Shown one piece after another: positions 17,239 through 25,183 of a stretch of DNA of 64,000 nucleotides. The stretch covers positions 18,330 through 82,329 of the forward strand of contig DDTL01000179.1 of NCBI GenBank assembly GCA_002344345.1. Direction: 5' to 3'. The stretch is from Saprospiraceae bacterium UBA2365. GTDB lineage: Bacteria; Bacteroidota; Bacteroidia; Chitinophagales; Saprospiraceae. The notes beneath the pieces were generated by a model. The model was not told the DNA's origin and ran no database searches. It saw only the letters and a program-made list of their open reading frames with translations. The position numbers and the translations under genes were made by a program. Within the stretch, counting starts at the first letter, position 1. Each line of letters opens with the position of its first letter.

Positions 17239-17891
17239 ATCAATTGAAAAATAGCAAATACAGGCTGAGCTTGTTTTTGCTGCTCGTTATTTACCTGGTA
17301 GGTATTGTTACTGCTTTGCTTGGACATACGGATAGTTTAATGAGATTAACGCCTTTTAATCTGGTATTTGCAGCGGCTTTGATCGTGTATAACTCCGAAT
17401 CCCTGAATGTAAAGTATATTTTATGGTTCACTTTGATTGCTGTTTCCGGCTTCCTGATCGAATATGCAGGCATTACAACCGGGGCTATTTTTGGCTTATA
17501 CCATTATGGCAACACACTAGGTTTGAAAGTACTGGAGGTTCCGCTAATCATTGGGATCAACTGGTCTGTCCTGGTTTTTAGCACCGCTGCAATACTTGCC
17601 AATATAAAAATATCTTTATGGTTTAAATCGATGATCGCTGCCACGCTCATGTTGATCTATGACTTTTTTCTCGAACCTGTTGCAGTCAGATTTGATTTTT
17701 GGACATGGGAAGGCGGTAATATTCCGATCCAAAACTATCTGGCATGGTGGATGATTTCATTTATTTTTCTAGTTCCAACACATATGATAGTCAAACGTTT
17801 AAACAATCGTATGGCGCTACCGGTCATACTGATTCAGGCATTGTTTTTTATCGTATTAATACTCAAAGAAGGACTGCTGCCCATTAAATAG
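17223..17891 (+). CDS. cruF: CruF-type carotenoid 1,2-hydratase (DUF422), membrane protein
   Basis: 222 aa with about seven hydrophobic segments. Family blocks are a conserved GFLIEYAGITTGAIFGLYHY segment near residues 78-97, GINWSVLVFSTA, an IYDFFLEPVAVRFDFWTW segment and a WWMISF motif. CruF adds water across the 1',2' double bond of gamma-carotene-like ends, giving 1'-hydroxy carotenoids such as saproxanthin or myxol types in Bacteroidota. The ATG overlaps the end of the desaturase gene by 16 bp, indicating translational coupling. Acts in the membrane. Confidence 0.88.
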   Translation: MSKSLNQLKNSKYRLSLFLLLVIYLVGIVTALLGHTDSLMRLTPFNLVFAAALIVYNSESLNVKYILWFTLIAVSGFLIEYAGITTGAIFGLYHYGNTLGLKVLEVPLIIGINWSVLVFSTAAILANIKISLWFKSMIAATLMLIYDFFLEPVAVRFDFWTWEGGNIPIQNYLAWWMISFIFLVPTHMIVKRLNNRMALPVILIQALFFIVLILKEGLLPIK

Positions 17892-18081
17892 ACATTTATG
17901 CAGAATTTTTTGATTTTTTAAGACCAGGTCTTTGTAAACCAACAGGCTTTTAATAACTTTCGGTCAAAATGAATTTACAATAATTTGGTAGTCCAATATA
18001 TGATAAACACAGACGATTCTCCTCATAAGGTACCGTCAGAATATTCCATTTAGCCAAATAGAAACCAAATATAACAAACAT

Positions 18082-18762
18082 ATGAAAATTCAATACCTCG
18101 GACATGCATGCGTTCTGATTGAATTCGGAAGTCACAAATTATTATTTGACCCGTTCATATCGGTCAATGAACTTGCCAAGCACATCGAAATTGATAAAAT
18201 CGAGACTGATTTCATATTGCTGTCCCACGGACATCAGGATCATATACTGGATGTGGAGCGCATTGCCGGAAATACAGGAGCCGCTATCATTTCAAATTTT
18301 GAGATTGTGAGCTATTTTCAGAAAAAAGGCCTCAATGGTCATCCGATGAATCATGGAGGTGTATGGGAGTTTGAGTTTGGTAAAGTAAAAATGGTAAATG
18401 CTATTCACTCCAGTTCATTCCCTGATGGATCCTATGCCGGAAACCCTTCCGGATTCGTGATCTGGAATGATGAGCAGTGTTTTTATTTTGCGGGTGATAC
18501 TGCATTAACATGGGATATGAAACTTATACCCTTGCTATGTCCGAAACTCGATTGCTGTATCCTTCCAATGGGTGACAATTTTACCATGGGCATCGAAGAA
18601 GCTTCTATTGCAAGCGATTTTGTCGAATGCTCTACGGTGATTGCTTGTCATTTTGACACTTTTGGTTATATCATTTTGGATAAAGAAGAAGCACAAAAGG
18701 TATTTGAACAAAAGAATATAACGTTGTTGATCCCTTCGATTGGCGAAACGTTGATTGTCTGA
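18082..18762 (+). CDS. UPF0173-type metal-dependent hydrolase (metallo-beta-lactamase fold)
   Basis: 226 aa. The metal motif is SHGHQDHI (residues 49-56), a variant of HxHxDH. The N-terminal IQYLGHACVLIE and FDPFIS segments and later FAGDTAL and ACHFDTFG segments match the UPF0173/UlaG-like branch of the superfamily. Members hydrolyse lactones or phosphodiesters; the substrate here is not predictable. It stands alone upstream of the parAB operon, 197 bp from it. Confidence 0.9.
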   Translation: MKIQYLGHACVLIEFGSHKLLFDPFISVNELAKHIEIDKIETDFILLSHGHQDHILDVERIAGNTGAAIISNFEIVSYFQKKGLNGHPMNHGGVWEFEFGKVKMVNAIHSSSFPDGSYAGNPSGFVIWNDEQCFYFAGDTALTWDMKLIPLLCPKLDCCILPMGDNFTMGIEEASIASDFVECSTVIACHFDTFGYIILDKEEAQKVFEQKNITLLIPSIGETLIV

Positions 18763-18912
18763 AACCAAAAGTAAAAAATTTGGCAGAAAGTCGACACCAT
18801 TACCAGAATCTGGAGGTGATGTTAATATCCTTCCGTGAATGCATACCAGATAAAATTATAAAAATAATTGAAGTTTAACGGATAGGACTGCCTCCAAACA
18901 GAATTGTTTTGA

Positions 18913-18920
18913 TATTTTTG
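18913..18920 (+). promoter_or_regulatory. -7 box TATTTTTG of the parA operon
   Basis: TATTTTTG lies 39 bases upstream of the parA ATG at 18960 and matches TAnnTTTG. No -33 TTTG is present at the expected spacing. Confidence 0.5.
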
Positions 18921-18959
18921 CCGCCTGAAAAAAAAATGTGACATAAACCGAGGTTAAAG

Positions 18960-19742
18960 ATGGGAAAAGTTATTGCGATTGCAAATCAAAAAGGTGGAGT
19001 TGGCAAGACAACTACCGCAATAAATCTGGCAGCAGCTGTAGCTCTGCTGGAAAAAAAGGTATTGCTTATTGATGCTGATCCGCAAGGTAATGCTACATCA
19101 GGTCTTGGATTGAAAGCTGACGATTTTGAGTATACGTTATATGATTGTATTTCCAACGGGGTTGAGCCCTCAGAAAGCATAAAAGATACTGAAGTACCCA
19201 ATCTATCCATTATACCGTCAGATATTCAACTGGTAGGGGCAGAAATCGAACTGGTAAATGTACCAAAAAGGGAATTTATACTCCAATCAATAGTAGAGAA
19301 AGTAAAAGGTCGATACGATTATATTTTTATTGACTGTTTGCCTTCACTGGGGCTGATCACGGTAAATGCCCTTGTAGCGGCAGATACTGTTCTGATCCCT
19401 GTACAGAGTGAGTTTTTCTCACTTGAAGGCCTGAGTAAGCTAAAAGATACGATCAACATCATACAGTCAGGCATGAATCCAAGACTGGAAGTTGAGGGCA
19501 TTCTGATAACCATGTATGATAAACGTCTGAGAATGGCCAGTTTATTGAGTGGCAATATCAAGGAAATTGTAACTGATTATATTTTTGAAACAGTGATCAA
19601 CAGAAATGCAAAGATCAATGAAGCACCTATGATGGGCAAACCCGTTTTGCTGTATGATGCAGCATCAACAGGGTCAAGGAACTTCCTGAACCTGGCATAT
19701 GAATTGTTAACCAAAAACGGAGATACTATTGCAGTAGGTTGA
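18960..19742 (+). CDS. parA: Chromosome-partitioning ATPase ParA (Soj)
   Basis: 260 aa, normal for chromosomal ParA. The deviant Walker A motif KGGVGKTTTAINLA is at residues 11-24. Walker A' DADPQGNATSG and Walker B YIFIDCLPSLG follow. ParA dimers bind DNA non-specifically and move ParB-parS complexes to segregate origins. parB begins 33 bp downstream. The order parA-parB-DUF5683 is common on Bacteroidota chromosomes and suggests proximity to the replication origin on some genomes. Confidence 0.95.
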   Translation: MGKVIAIANQKGGVGKTTTAINLAAAVALLEKKVLLIDADPQGNATSGLGLKADDFEYTLYDCISNGVEPSESIKDTEVPNLSIIPSDIQLVGAEIELVNVPKREFILQSIVEKVKGRYDYIFIDCLPSLGLITVNALVAADTVLIPVQSEFFSLEGLSKLKDTINIIQSGMNPRLEVEGILITMYDKRLRMASLLSGNIKEIVTDYIFETVINRNAKINEAPMMGKPVLLYDAASTGSRNFLNLAYELLTKNGDTIAVG

Positions 19743-19775
19743 TTGAGCAACCAAAAGCTGATAAAATAAAGGAAA

Positions 19776-20666
19776 ATGGCAAAAAAAACTGATCTGGATA
19801 AAGGATTGAAAGCTCTTCTTGGAAATATCGAAAGTAAAAATGTTCAGGAAAGGCAGGAAGTGATACGGGAACTGAGTCATAGTACGGCGATGATCCCGAT
19901 AGATGATATAGAATTCAATCCATTTCAACCCCGGAAATACTTTTCAGATTCAGAACTGGAAGAACTTGCCTCTTCCATCAAGGCATTGGGACTGATCCAA
20001 CCAGTCACAGTCCGTAGCCTTGGTGGCCAGAAATATCAGATCATTTCGGGTGAACGTCGATGGAGAGCCAGTAAACTGGCAGGTCTGACCGAAATTCCGG
20101 CTTACGTCAGGTTGGCAGATGATCAGGCGATGATGGAAATGGCTCTGGTGGAAAATATACAACGCAGTGACCTCAATTCACTTGAAATTGCAGTGGCTTA
20201 CAACAGATTGCTGGAGGAATTCAGCCTTACACATGAGTCAGTGGCTGAAAGAGTAGGTAAAAACCGAAGCACCATTACCAATTACCTGAGACTGCTAAAA
20301 TTACCTCCGACCATACAACAAGGGATCAAAGAAGACCTGATCAGTATGGGACACGCAAAAGTTTTGGCTGGTATAGATAATCTGCCCCTTCAGCTTTCAC
20401 TTTACCATGAAACTGTAAAAAATAACCTTTCAGTCAGGGCTTTGGAGAAAAAAGTGCTCGACCATCTGAGTGCTTCAACCAGATCAAAATCTGACAAAAC
20501 AGAAGGATCACAGGATCCAGCCGTTTCCAGTCTCCAGAACAAACTCGTTGATCATTTTGAAACCAGGGTAGCAATTAAAAGAAATGATAAAGGCGCTGGT
20601 TTTATCCAGATTTTTTTTGATACAGATGATGATTTTAATGAGATTTTGGACAAAATGGACATATAA
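19776..20666 (+). CDS. parB: Chromosome-partitioning protein ParB (Spo0J)
   Basis: 296 aa. The N-terminal ParB/Srx CTP-binding domain carries FNPFQPRKYFS, a SGERRWRASKLAGL motif and the VENIQRSDLNSLE motif. A KorB-like helix-turn-helix covers about residues 155-185 (LTHESVAERVGKNRSTITN). The C-terminal dimerisation region ends in a typical GAGFIQIFFDTDDDF segment. ParB clamps around parS and spreads using CTP. No clear parS palindrome was found by eye in this window. Confidence 0.95.
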   Translation: MAKKTDLDKGLKALLGNIESKNVQERQEVIRELSHSTAMIPIDDIEFNPFQPRKYFSDSELEELASSIKALGLIQPVTVRSLGGQKYQIISGERRWRASKLAGLTEIPAYVRLADDQAMMEMALVENIQRSDLNSLEIAVAYNRLLEEFSLTHESVAERVGKNRSTITNYLRLLKLPPTIQQGIKEDLISMGHAKVLAGIDNLPLQLSLYHETVKNNLSVRALEKKVLDHLSASTRSKSDKTEGSQDPAVSSLQNKLVDHFETRVAIKRNDKGAGFIQIFFDTDDDFNEILDKMDI

Positions 20667-20692
20667 AATCCAAATTTTATCGTTATAACGGT

Positions 20693-21277
20693 ATGAGTCT
20701 GAAATTTTTGATATTCATCTTTCCCATTTTCATTTTTCCTGTTATCTGCTTTACACAGGAAAATATTGGTGTTGATGAAAGGGGTGCAGGTTTACCGGAT
20801 ACCAGCATTACCGATACAGAAGGCTTGGATATGAAAAACAAAAACACCCTCAGGGTATTGTTCAGTGGCAATCCTGGCCGGGCAGCCTTGTATTCACTGA
20901 TATTTCCCGGCGCGGGCCAGGCATACAACAAAAAATACTGGAAGATTCCACTTATCTACGGAGCTTTGGCGGGGGCAGGCTATTATTATTATGATATTAA
21001 CAAAAAGTACAAAGAGTTAAAATCCCTCTATCAAAATGATGTCCTGACACATCCAAATCAATCCAGTAATTACTTCCCATACTACCTTACCCAAAAAAAA
21101 GCCAGGGAACAGGCGATTTTCATCATTGTTGGTGTGCATTTATTCAATTCATTGGAAGCTTACATTGACAGACATCTGATCGATTTCGATACTGATGAAA
21201 ATCTGAGCATGGAATTCAAAATCACGCCTGATCCCTTTTCCGGTGCCGGGATCAGTTTTTATTATACTTTGAAATAA
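20693..21277 (+). CDS. DUF5683-domain protein of the parAB operon
   Basis: 194 aa. An N-terminal signal (FLIFIFPIFIFPVICFTQ) is followed by a spacer rich in Asp and Gly and the DUF5683 block: GRAALYSLIFPGAGQAYNKK, then WKIPLIYGALAGAGYYYYD, the membrane-hairpin signature of the family. The region around residues 140-160 (REQAIFIIVGVHLFNSLEAY) is a further hydrophobic segment. It sits 26 bp after parB and is probably co-transcribed. The link to partitioning is by conserved gene order only; the molecular role is unknown. Confidence 0.85.
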   Translation: MSLKFLIFIFPIFIFPVICFTQENIGVDERGAGLPDTSITDTEGLDMKNKNTLRVLFSGNPGRAALYSLIFPGAGQAYNKKYWKIPLIYGALAGAGYYYYDINKKYKELKSLYQNDVLTHPNQSSNYFPYYLTQKKAREQAIFIIVGVHLFNSLEAYIDRHLIDFDTDENLSMEFKITPDPFSGAGISFYYTLK

Positions 21278-21282
21278 ACCTG

Positions 21283-22704
21283 TCACTCTGTACCATAAGC
21301 CAATGGCAACACCCTGATTTTTCCGGGATTTTGTAAAAATCTTTTTACGATCGAGTTATGATCAGGATAAAAGCTTGATTTCCGTACATTTTCTGCCAAT
21401 TCCTCCGCATTCAGATAACCTACGTCCAAACCGACAAAACCATATCCAAAGTAATTACCATTGCGCACCACAACAACAGCCATTTCATCTGAATTTCTTC
21501 CCTCATCGATCAGCACCATATTGGCTGGAGAAATTCTGTCTTGATTTTTTGAAGCCTCCATCACCCTGTCATTGTATGATTCGGGTGCTTCTATCCCCTG
21601 ACAGGCGCCCAGGCATTTACCGATTCTGAATTCAAAGCAAGCGTGTTCGCTTTTGTCAAGGCCCATGAGTTTACTGCACAACCGGAATTCTTCACGCAAC
21701 CAGGACAGCTGGCTTTTGGCAGCCAGATAAGATGCATGCTCGGATAGGATTCGGCGATTTTTCCTGTTAGCTATAGTGTTGGATGCGATGTCGAATACAA
21801 GGTATCCGTTTGAGTTTTCGGTGAGGTAAGTAAAATAGGGAAAGGAATTATGCCTGGCAGAACGGTTAATTTCCGGTTGTAGTCTTTTAATTTCCTCATT
21901 TTCAAGCAAAAATGCCACCAGGTCGCTTCCTGTGATTTCGAATCGGATAGAATTAACCCTTTGATACAATTTGTTGGATTTGGGGTTAATGTTGTGGAAA
22001 TGTTGTTTGATCCTTTTCCTGATATTCACGCTTTTACCCACATAGACCACTTCATCATCTTTGTCGGTCATGTAATAAACTCCGGTTTTTTCAGGCAGAT
22101 CCTCAAGCTGTTCGTAAGATATCGCTGGTGGTAAAGAAACGTTTTTTTGAGCAACTTGCAATAGTTTTTTTGAATTTTCATGTCCGTTTTGCTTTTGAAG
22201 GATCATGCTGAAAATAATAGAAGTGGCATGTACATCCGCCATAGCACGATGTCTGGCTTCTACTTCAATATTGAAATGTCGGATCAGGTTACCAAGGCTA
22301 TAGGAACGGAGTCCGGGGAAAGCCTTTTTGGACAGATAAACCGTGCACAATTGTTTGCGTGAATAATTGAATCCAAGCCTTTTGAACTCCTCCTGAATGA
22401 ATCCAAAGTCAAACCGCACATTGTGCGCAACAAAGACTGCATCCTCTGTCAATTCGATGATCTCCCTGGCTACCTCATAGAATTTAGGCGCCTCCTGCAC
22501 CATTTCATTGGTAATACCTGTAAGTCGCGTGATAAATGGAGGAATGGACCGCTCCGGATTGATGAGACTCTGGAATTCATTGACAGTTTGCCCATCCTCT
22601 ATAACCTGCATGGCGATTTCTATGATCTTCTCATGGTGAGCCGATCCTCCGGTCGTTTCAATGTCAATTATTGCATATCGATTCACTTTCAAGGCTGATT
22701 CCAA
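21283..22704 (-). CDS. DEDDh exonuclease fused to a GIY-YIG endonuclease domain
   Basis: 473 aa. Residues 8-170 form a DNA polymerase III epsilon-like 3'-5' exonuclease: AIIDIETTG (motif I), FVAHNVRFDFGF (motif II), and RHRAMADVHAT (motif III). Residues about 200-285 form a GIY-YIG nuclease as in UvrC/Cho: EKTGVYYMTDKDDEVVYVGK, then NIRKRIKQHF. A C-terminal 190-residue part contains a conserved ARHNSFPYF segment and CSKLMGL...CFEFRIGKCLGACQG like UvrC. The fusion of both nucleases in one chain is known in Bacteroidota and Actinobacteria and suggests DNA repair. It ends 5 bp from the convergent DUF5683 gene. Confidence 0.9.
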   Translation of the reverse strand: MESALKVNRYAIIDIETTGGSAHHEKIIEIAMQVIEDGQTVNEFQSLINPERSIPPFITRLTGITNEMVQEAPKFYEVAREIIELTEDAVFVAHNVRFDFGFIQEEFKRLGFNYSRKQLCTVYLSKKAFPGLRSYSLGNLIRHFNIEVEARHRAMADVHATSIIFSMILQKQNGHENSKKLLQVAQKNVSLPPAISYEQLEDLPEKTGVYYMTDKDDEVVYVGKSVNIRKRIKQHFHNINPKSNKLYQRVNSIRFEITGSDLVAFLLENEEIKRLQPEINRSARHNSFPYFTYLTENSNGYLVFDIASNTIANRKNRRILSEHASYLAAKSQLSWLREEFRLCSKLMGLDKSEHACFEFRIGKCLGACQGIEAPESYNDRVMEASKNQDRISPANMVLIDEGRNSDEMAVVVVRNGNYFGYGFVGLDVGYLNAEELAENVRKSSFYPDHNSIVKRFLQNPGKIRVLPLAYGTE

Positions 22705-22783
22705 AACCTTTAAAAAAACACCAATATTACAATTTTTTGTTCAGGTAAAGGTAGTTCCAACGCAATAATTTAGGTGGAAACCA

Positions 22784-22813
22784 GATTGATCAGTTTCATG
22801 CAACTGATCAATC
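22784..22813. other. 12-bp perfect inverted repeat
   Basis: GATTGATCAGTT and AACTGATCAATC are perfect complements around a 6-base loop, 80 bp upstream of the exonuclease start on the minus strand. No T run follows on either strand, so a simple terminator is unlikely. It could be an operator or a structured leader. The following 97 bases to 22910 show only a weaker partial palindrome around ctcaaatacggaattttgag. Confidence 0.45.
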
Positions 22814-22910
22814 ATCGGAACAACAAATAAATTATATTCCCATTCCAATTTTTTGGGTGATCTTCATATAATTCTTTAGGATCTCAAATACGGAATTTTG
22901 AGATTTGAAA

Positions 22911-22957
22911 AAAAACAATAGAAAATCAACAGATTGGATTTAAGAGTAGCAGACTCA
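22911..22957 (-). mobile_element. Element B solo end (truncated copy)
   Basis: The segment aaaaaacaatagaaaatcaa followed by a cagactca end aligns with the last 47 bases of copy 1 (its right arm and terminal repeat), with several substitutions. The other arm is absent. It ends 12 bases before repeat A copy 2, so two unrelated repeat families abut here. Confidence 0.55.
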
Positions 22958-22969
22958 TTTTTTTAATCC

Positions 22970-23120
22970 TAACCTGGAAGGGCAAGAACCAAATAGGAAA
23001 TTGATTTAAGAACCCCGTTGGATTTACATCCTACGGGGTAAATATTCTTTGTGGGATTATTTCCAAGATCAAAATTCTTCAAAGTTCTGCCAAAAACTAC
23101 TCGAATTCAATTTTTTAGAC
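22970..23120 (+). repeat. Interspersed repeat family A, copy 2 (short form)
   Basis: 151 bp starting taacctggaagggcaagaac and ending gaattcaattttttagac. It shares the aggaaattgatttaagaacc block, a tcctacggggt block and the tcttcaaagttctgcc block with copy 3. It lacks the central piece present in copies 1 and 3. It lies 54 bp downstream of the GNAT gene stop (minus strand). No coding frame. Confidence 0.75.
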
Positions 23121-23174
23121 AATAATAGAGAAAATTCACTTTTTCAATTAAAACATTCCAGTTTTATTTTGATT

Positions 23175-23642
23175 TTACTCTTCATCACGATCCAATAGTT
23201 TTTCAAAATTACTGATGATCAGACCTTTTGCAACCTCCTTTTCCCCCGTTTTTTTGAATCCCAGTTTTTCGTAGAATTTGCAGGCCGGAAGATTTTCTCT
23301 TCCAGTACTCACAATAATCTTTCTCACATTAGAATTTATTTTCTCTGCTTCTAACAACAGAGCAGATGCTATTCCTTTCCTGAAATGATTCGGATGAACC
23401 GCAAGTCTATGAATATCAAGTATCTGCCCATAGCTTTTATAAGAAATAATTCCGGCAAGTGAACCATCCTGTTTAAAACCGTAAAACGTTTCGTTGGAAT
23501 TCCTGATTTTTTCCTCGTCATCTGACAATCCTGGAATATCAAAATAATGGATCAATTTTGCTTCGACTATATAACTAGCCTTCAATAAACTGACAATTTC
23601 TTTACTTTTATCTGAATCATTTAAATCAATTTTATAAATCAT
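23175..23642 (-). CDS. GNAT-family N-acetyltransferase
   Basis: 155 aa, single GNAT domain. The acetyl-CoA pyrophosphate loop region reads HRLAVHPNHFRKGIASALLL (residues about 78-97), matching the R/Q-x-x-G-x-G/A motif as RKGIA. The C-terminal part ACKFYEKLGFKKTGEKEVAKG is the usual motif B end. The acceptor substrate cannot be predicted. It stands alone between repeats and the Crp/Fnr remnant. Confidence 0.88.
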   Translation of the reverse strand: MIYKIDLNDSDKSKEIVSLLKASYIVEAKLIHYFDIPGLSDDEEKIRNSNETFYGFKQDGSLAGIISYKSYGQILDIHRLAVHPNHFRKGIASALLLEAEKINSNVRKIIVSTGRENLPACKFYEKLGFKKTGEKEVAKGLIISNFEKLLDRDEE

Positions 23643-23771
23643 TATTTGATAATTATTTAAAATACAGTTATTTATAAATTTATGCTTTTATAGTAAACAG
23701 ATTTTGGTATATACCTTGATCAGTTTTAGCCTAAGATGGAATTTTGAAATTAGTTTCCAATTTCATCCTGA

Positions 23772-24053
23772 TTATTTGCCAATACTCATTCTTTTGCGAA
23801 TCCGACTCCATGATTCCGGCTCAATCCCAAAATTTCTGGCAATCTTATGCTGTGGAGCCCGTTGTATTAAATCAGGTCTGGTTAATCAAAGATTCAGATA
23901 ACGATCCTTTGGAGAACTCAACTCAAATTCGGCAAATGTTTTCATGTATTTAGCCATTATGGCTAAACCTGGTGCAAGATTCATTAATTTATGATAGGGA
24001 AACTTTCTATACAGCATAGATTCCAATTTCTTTATTCTCCCATTATTTTCAAA
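23772..24053 (-). pseudogene. Crp/Fnr-family regulator, C-terminal remnant with in-frame stop
   Basis: Reading the minus strand gives one frame of about 93 codons with a single TGA inside it. The last part reads SSPKDRYLNL, stop, LTRPDLIQRAPQHKIARNFG, then IEPESWSRIRKRM and a TAA at 23772. This matches the end of Bacteroidota Crp/Fnr regulators, where xxERYxxLxxxxPxLIQRxPQxxIASYLGIxPExLSRIRK is the helix-turn-helix. The part before it (KLESMLYRKFPYHKLMNLA, then AKYMKTFAEF) fits the dimerisation helix. The cyclic-nucleotide domain is absent. The frame is continuous with that of the gene ending at 24063, directly after its stop. No functional product is expected. Confidence 0.7.
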
Positions 24054-24062
24054 ATTCAGGGT

Positions 24063-24731
24063 TTATTGATTATAAAAAGTCAACAATTTAATCATGTCCT
24101 CCTTGCTTTTGTATGAAAGATTTTCTTTTTCAATAAAATCAGAAACTTCTTTATACTTATCATTCAAGACTTCAAAAAGTACTTTTTCCTTATTTAACTG
24201 GATGATTTGTCCTTCTTTATCCAAATACAATTTTTCTTGATTAATTAATGTATCATTTTTATTCCCGACGCCCAAAGCTACATTATAATTGGAAGAAATA
24301 ACCTTTGATTGATATTTAATAGCTAAGCCTACCTTTCCACTTAAAATGATCTCAAAAAACCCTTTTTCAATTTTTCTGGATTTGAGAAAATACTTATAAG
24401 CAAAAATTCTGTTCGGCAGTTTTATTTCCAAAATATTTTCAGGTGCTCCTATCACATACGCATTATTATTGCTTTGAAACAGCATTTGATCCGTAAGCAC
24501 ATTATATCGCAGCATTATTCCAGAAATAACATCGCCGTTCTTTAACAGGATATCAGATAATTGCCAATCATCCAGGAAAGGCGAACCTTCAATATTCTTT
24601 GGAAGATTGTTTTCCATGTATATGATATTATAGCCAGGTGGAGCCTCAATCCGCATATTCTGAGCATAAAGCATACCATGTATTGCTATTATGGAAAATA
24701 GCATAATCAATATTGGGAAAGGTTTGAACAT
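24063..24731 (-). CDS. Secreted protein of unknown function
   Basis: 222 aa. An N-terminal signal peptide covers residues 1-23 (PILIMLFSIIAIHGMLYAQ with a probable cut after AQ). The mature part holds a DWQLSDILLKNGDVISGIMLR region, typical of small beta-barrel-like export or anchor proteins of Bacteroidota, then two stretches of short strands and a Lys/Glu-rich C-terminal helix (KYKEVSDFIEKENLSYKSKE). I do not recognise a named family. The stop codon is followed in the same frame by a Crp/Fnr remnant, so the present C-terminus might be original or might have been created by insertion and decay. Confidence 0.7.
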   Translation of the reverse strand: MFKPFPILIMLFSIIAIHGMLYAQNMRIEAPPGYNIIYMENNLPKNIEGSPFLDDWQLSDILLKNGDVISGIMLRYNVLTDQMLFQSNNNAYVIGAPENILEIKLPNRIFAYKYFLKSRKIEKGFFEIILSGKVGLAIKYQSKVISSNYNVALGVGNKNDTLINQEKLYLDKEGQIIQLNKEKVLFEVLNDKYKEVSDFIEKENLSYKSKEDMIKLLTFYNQ

Positions 24732-24867
24732 ACTTAAAATTAACTGAACAAAACAAAATAAGCAAAACGCTAATATACTATTAATTTTATTAGTGAATTG
24801 GAATAATTCGCGAAAGTTTTATGCTAACTGTTTTTAATGAACGACATGCCAAAATATCATTGTTTAC

Positions 24868-25134
24868 TAACCCGGACGAGCTGGAACCAAATAGGAAAAA
24901 GATTTACTCCCTCATACGGGCAGGCCCCTACGGGCAGGCCCCTACGGGCAGGCAAAGGAACACTGATGAACGAGTTCAGATCTTGTATTTTATTAGAAAA
25001 TCCAAAATCGTTAATCCTATGCTTGCCCCGTTGGATATATATCCTACGGGGTGAATATTCTGTGAGTCATTATTTCTAAGATCAAAATTCGTCAAAGTTC
25101 TGCCAAATAATGCTCGAATTCAATTTTTAAGACA
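24868..25134 (+). repeat. Interspersed repeat family A, copy 3 (long form)
   Basis: 267 bp with the left end taacccggacgagctggaac, an aggaaaaagattta block, a central piece, a tatatatcctacggggtgaa block, tcaaagttctgcc, and the right end gaattcaatttttaagac. It differs from copy 1 by substitutions and by a 14-bp tandem array (24915-24953). Overlapping frames across it are products of the repeat, not genes. Confidence 0.75.
24915..24953 (+). repeat. 14-bp tandem repeat, 2.8 units
   Basis: TACGGGCAGGCCCC at 24915-24928 and 24929-24942 plus an 11-base partial unit at 24943-24953. It lies inside repeat A copy 3. Copy 1 has a single, imperfect version (tacggccaggctcc) at the matching place, so the array arose after the copies separated. 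Confidence 0.8.
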
Positions 25135-25136
25135 CT

Positions 25137-25183
25137 AACCTTGACTAGCAAGTAACTAATAGAAAATTGATTTAGTACCCTGA
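25137..25183 (+). repeat. Repeat family A, truncated left end
   Basis: taaccttgactagcaagtaa followed by tagaaaattgatttagtacc matches the left 47 bases of the family. It begins 2 bases after the right end of copy 3, in the same orientation, so the two are joined head to tail. Confidence 0.55.

Noticed and set aside
18763..18959. parS site near parAB
   Set aside because: No 16-bp palindrome of the GTTTCACGTGAAAC type was found here or elsewhere in the window by eye.
24915..24953. Possible CRISPR-like array
   Set aside because: Units are only 14 bp, directly adjacent, without spacers, and there are no cas genes.
24821..25079. Two overlapping frames of 77 and 80 codons
   Set aside because: They lie across repeat A copy 3 and its 14-bp tandem array, overlap each other in different frames and have no recognisable domain.
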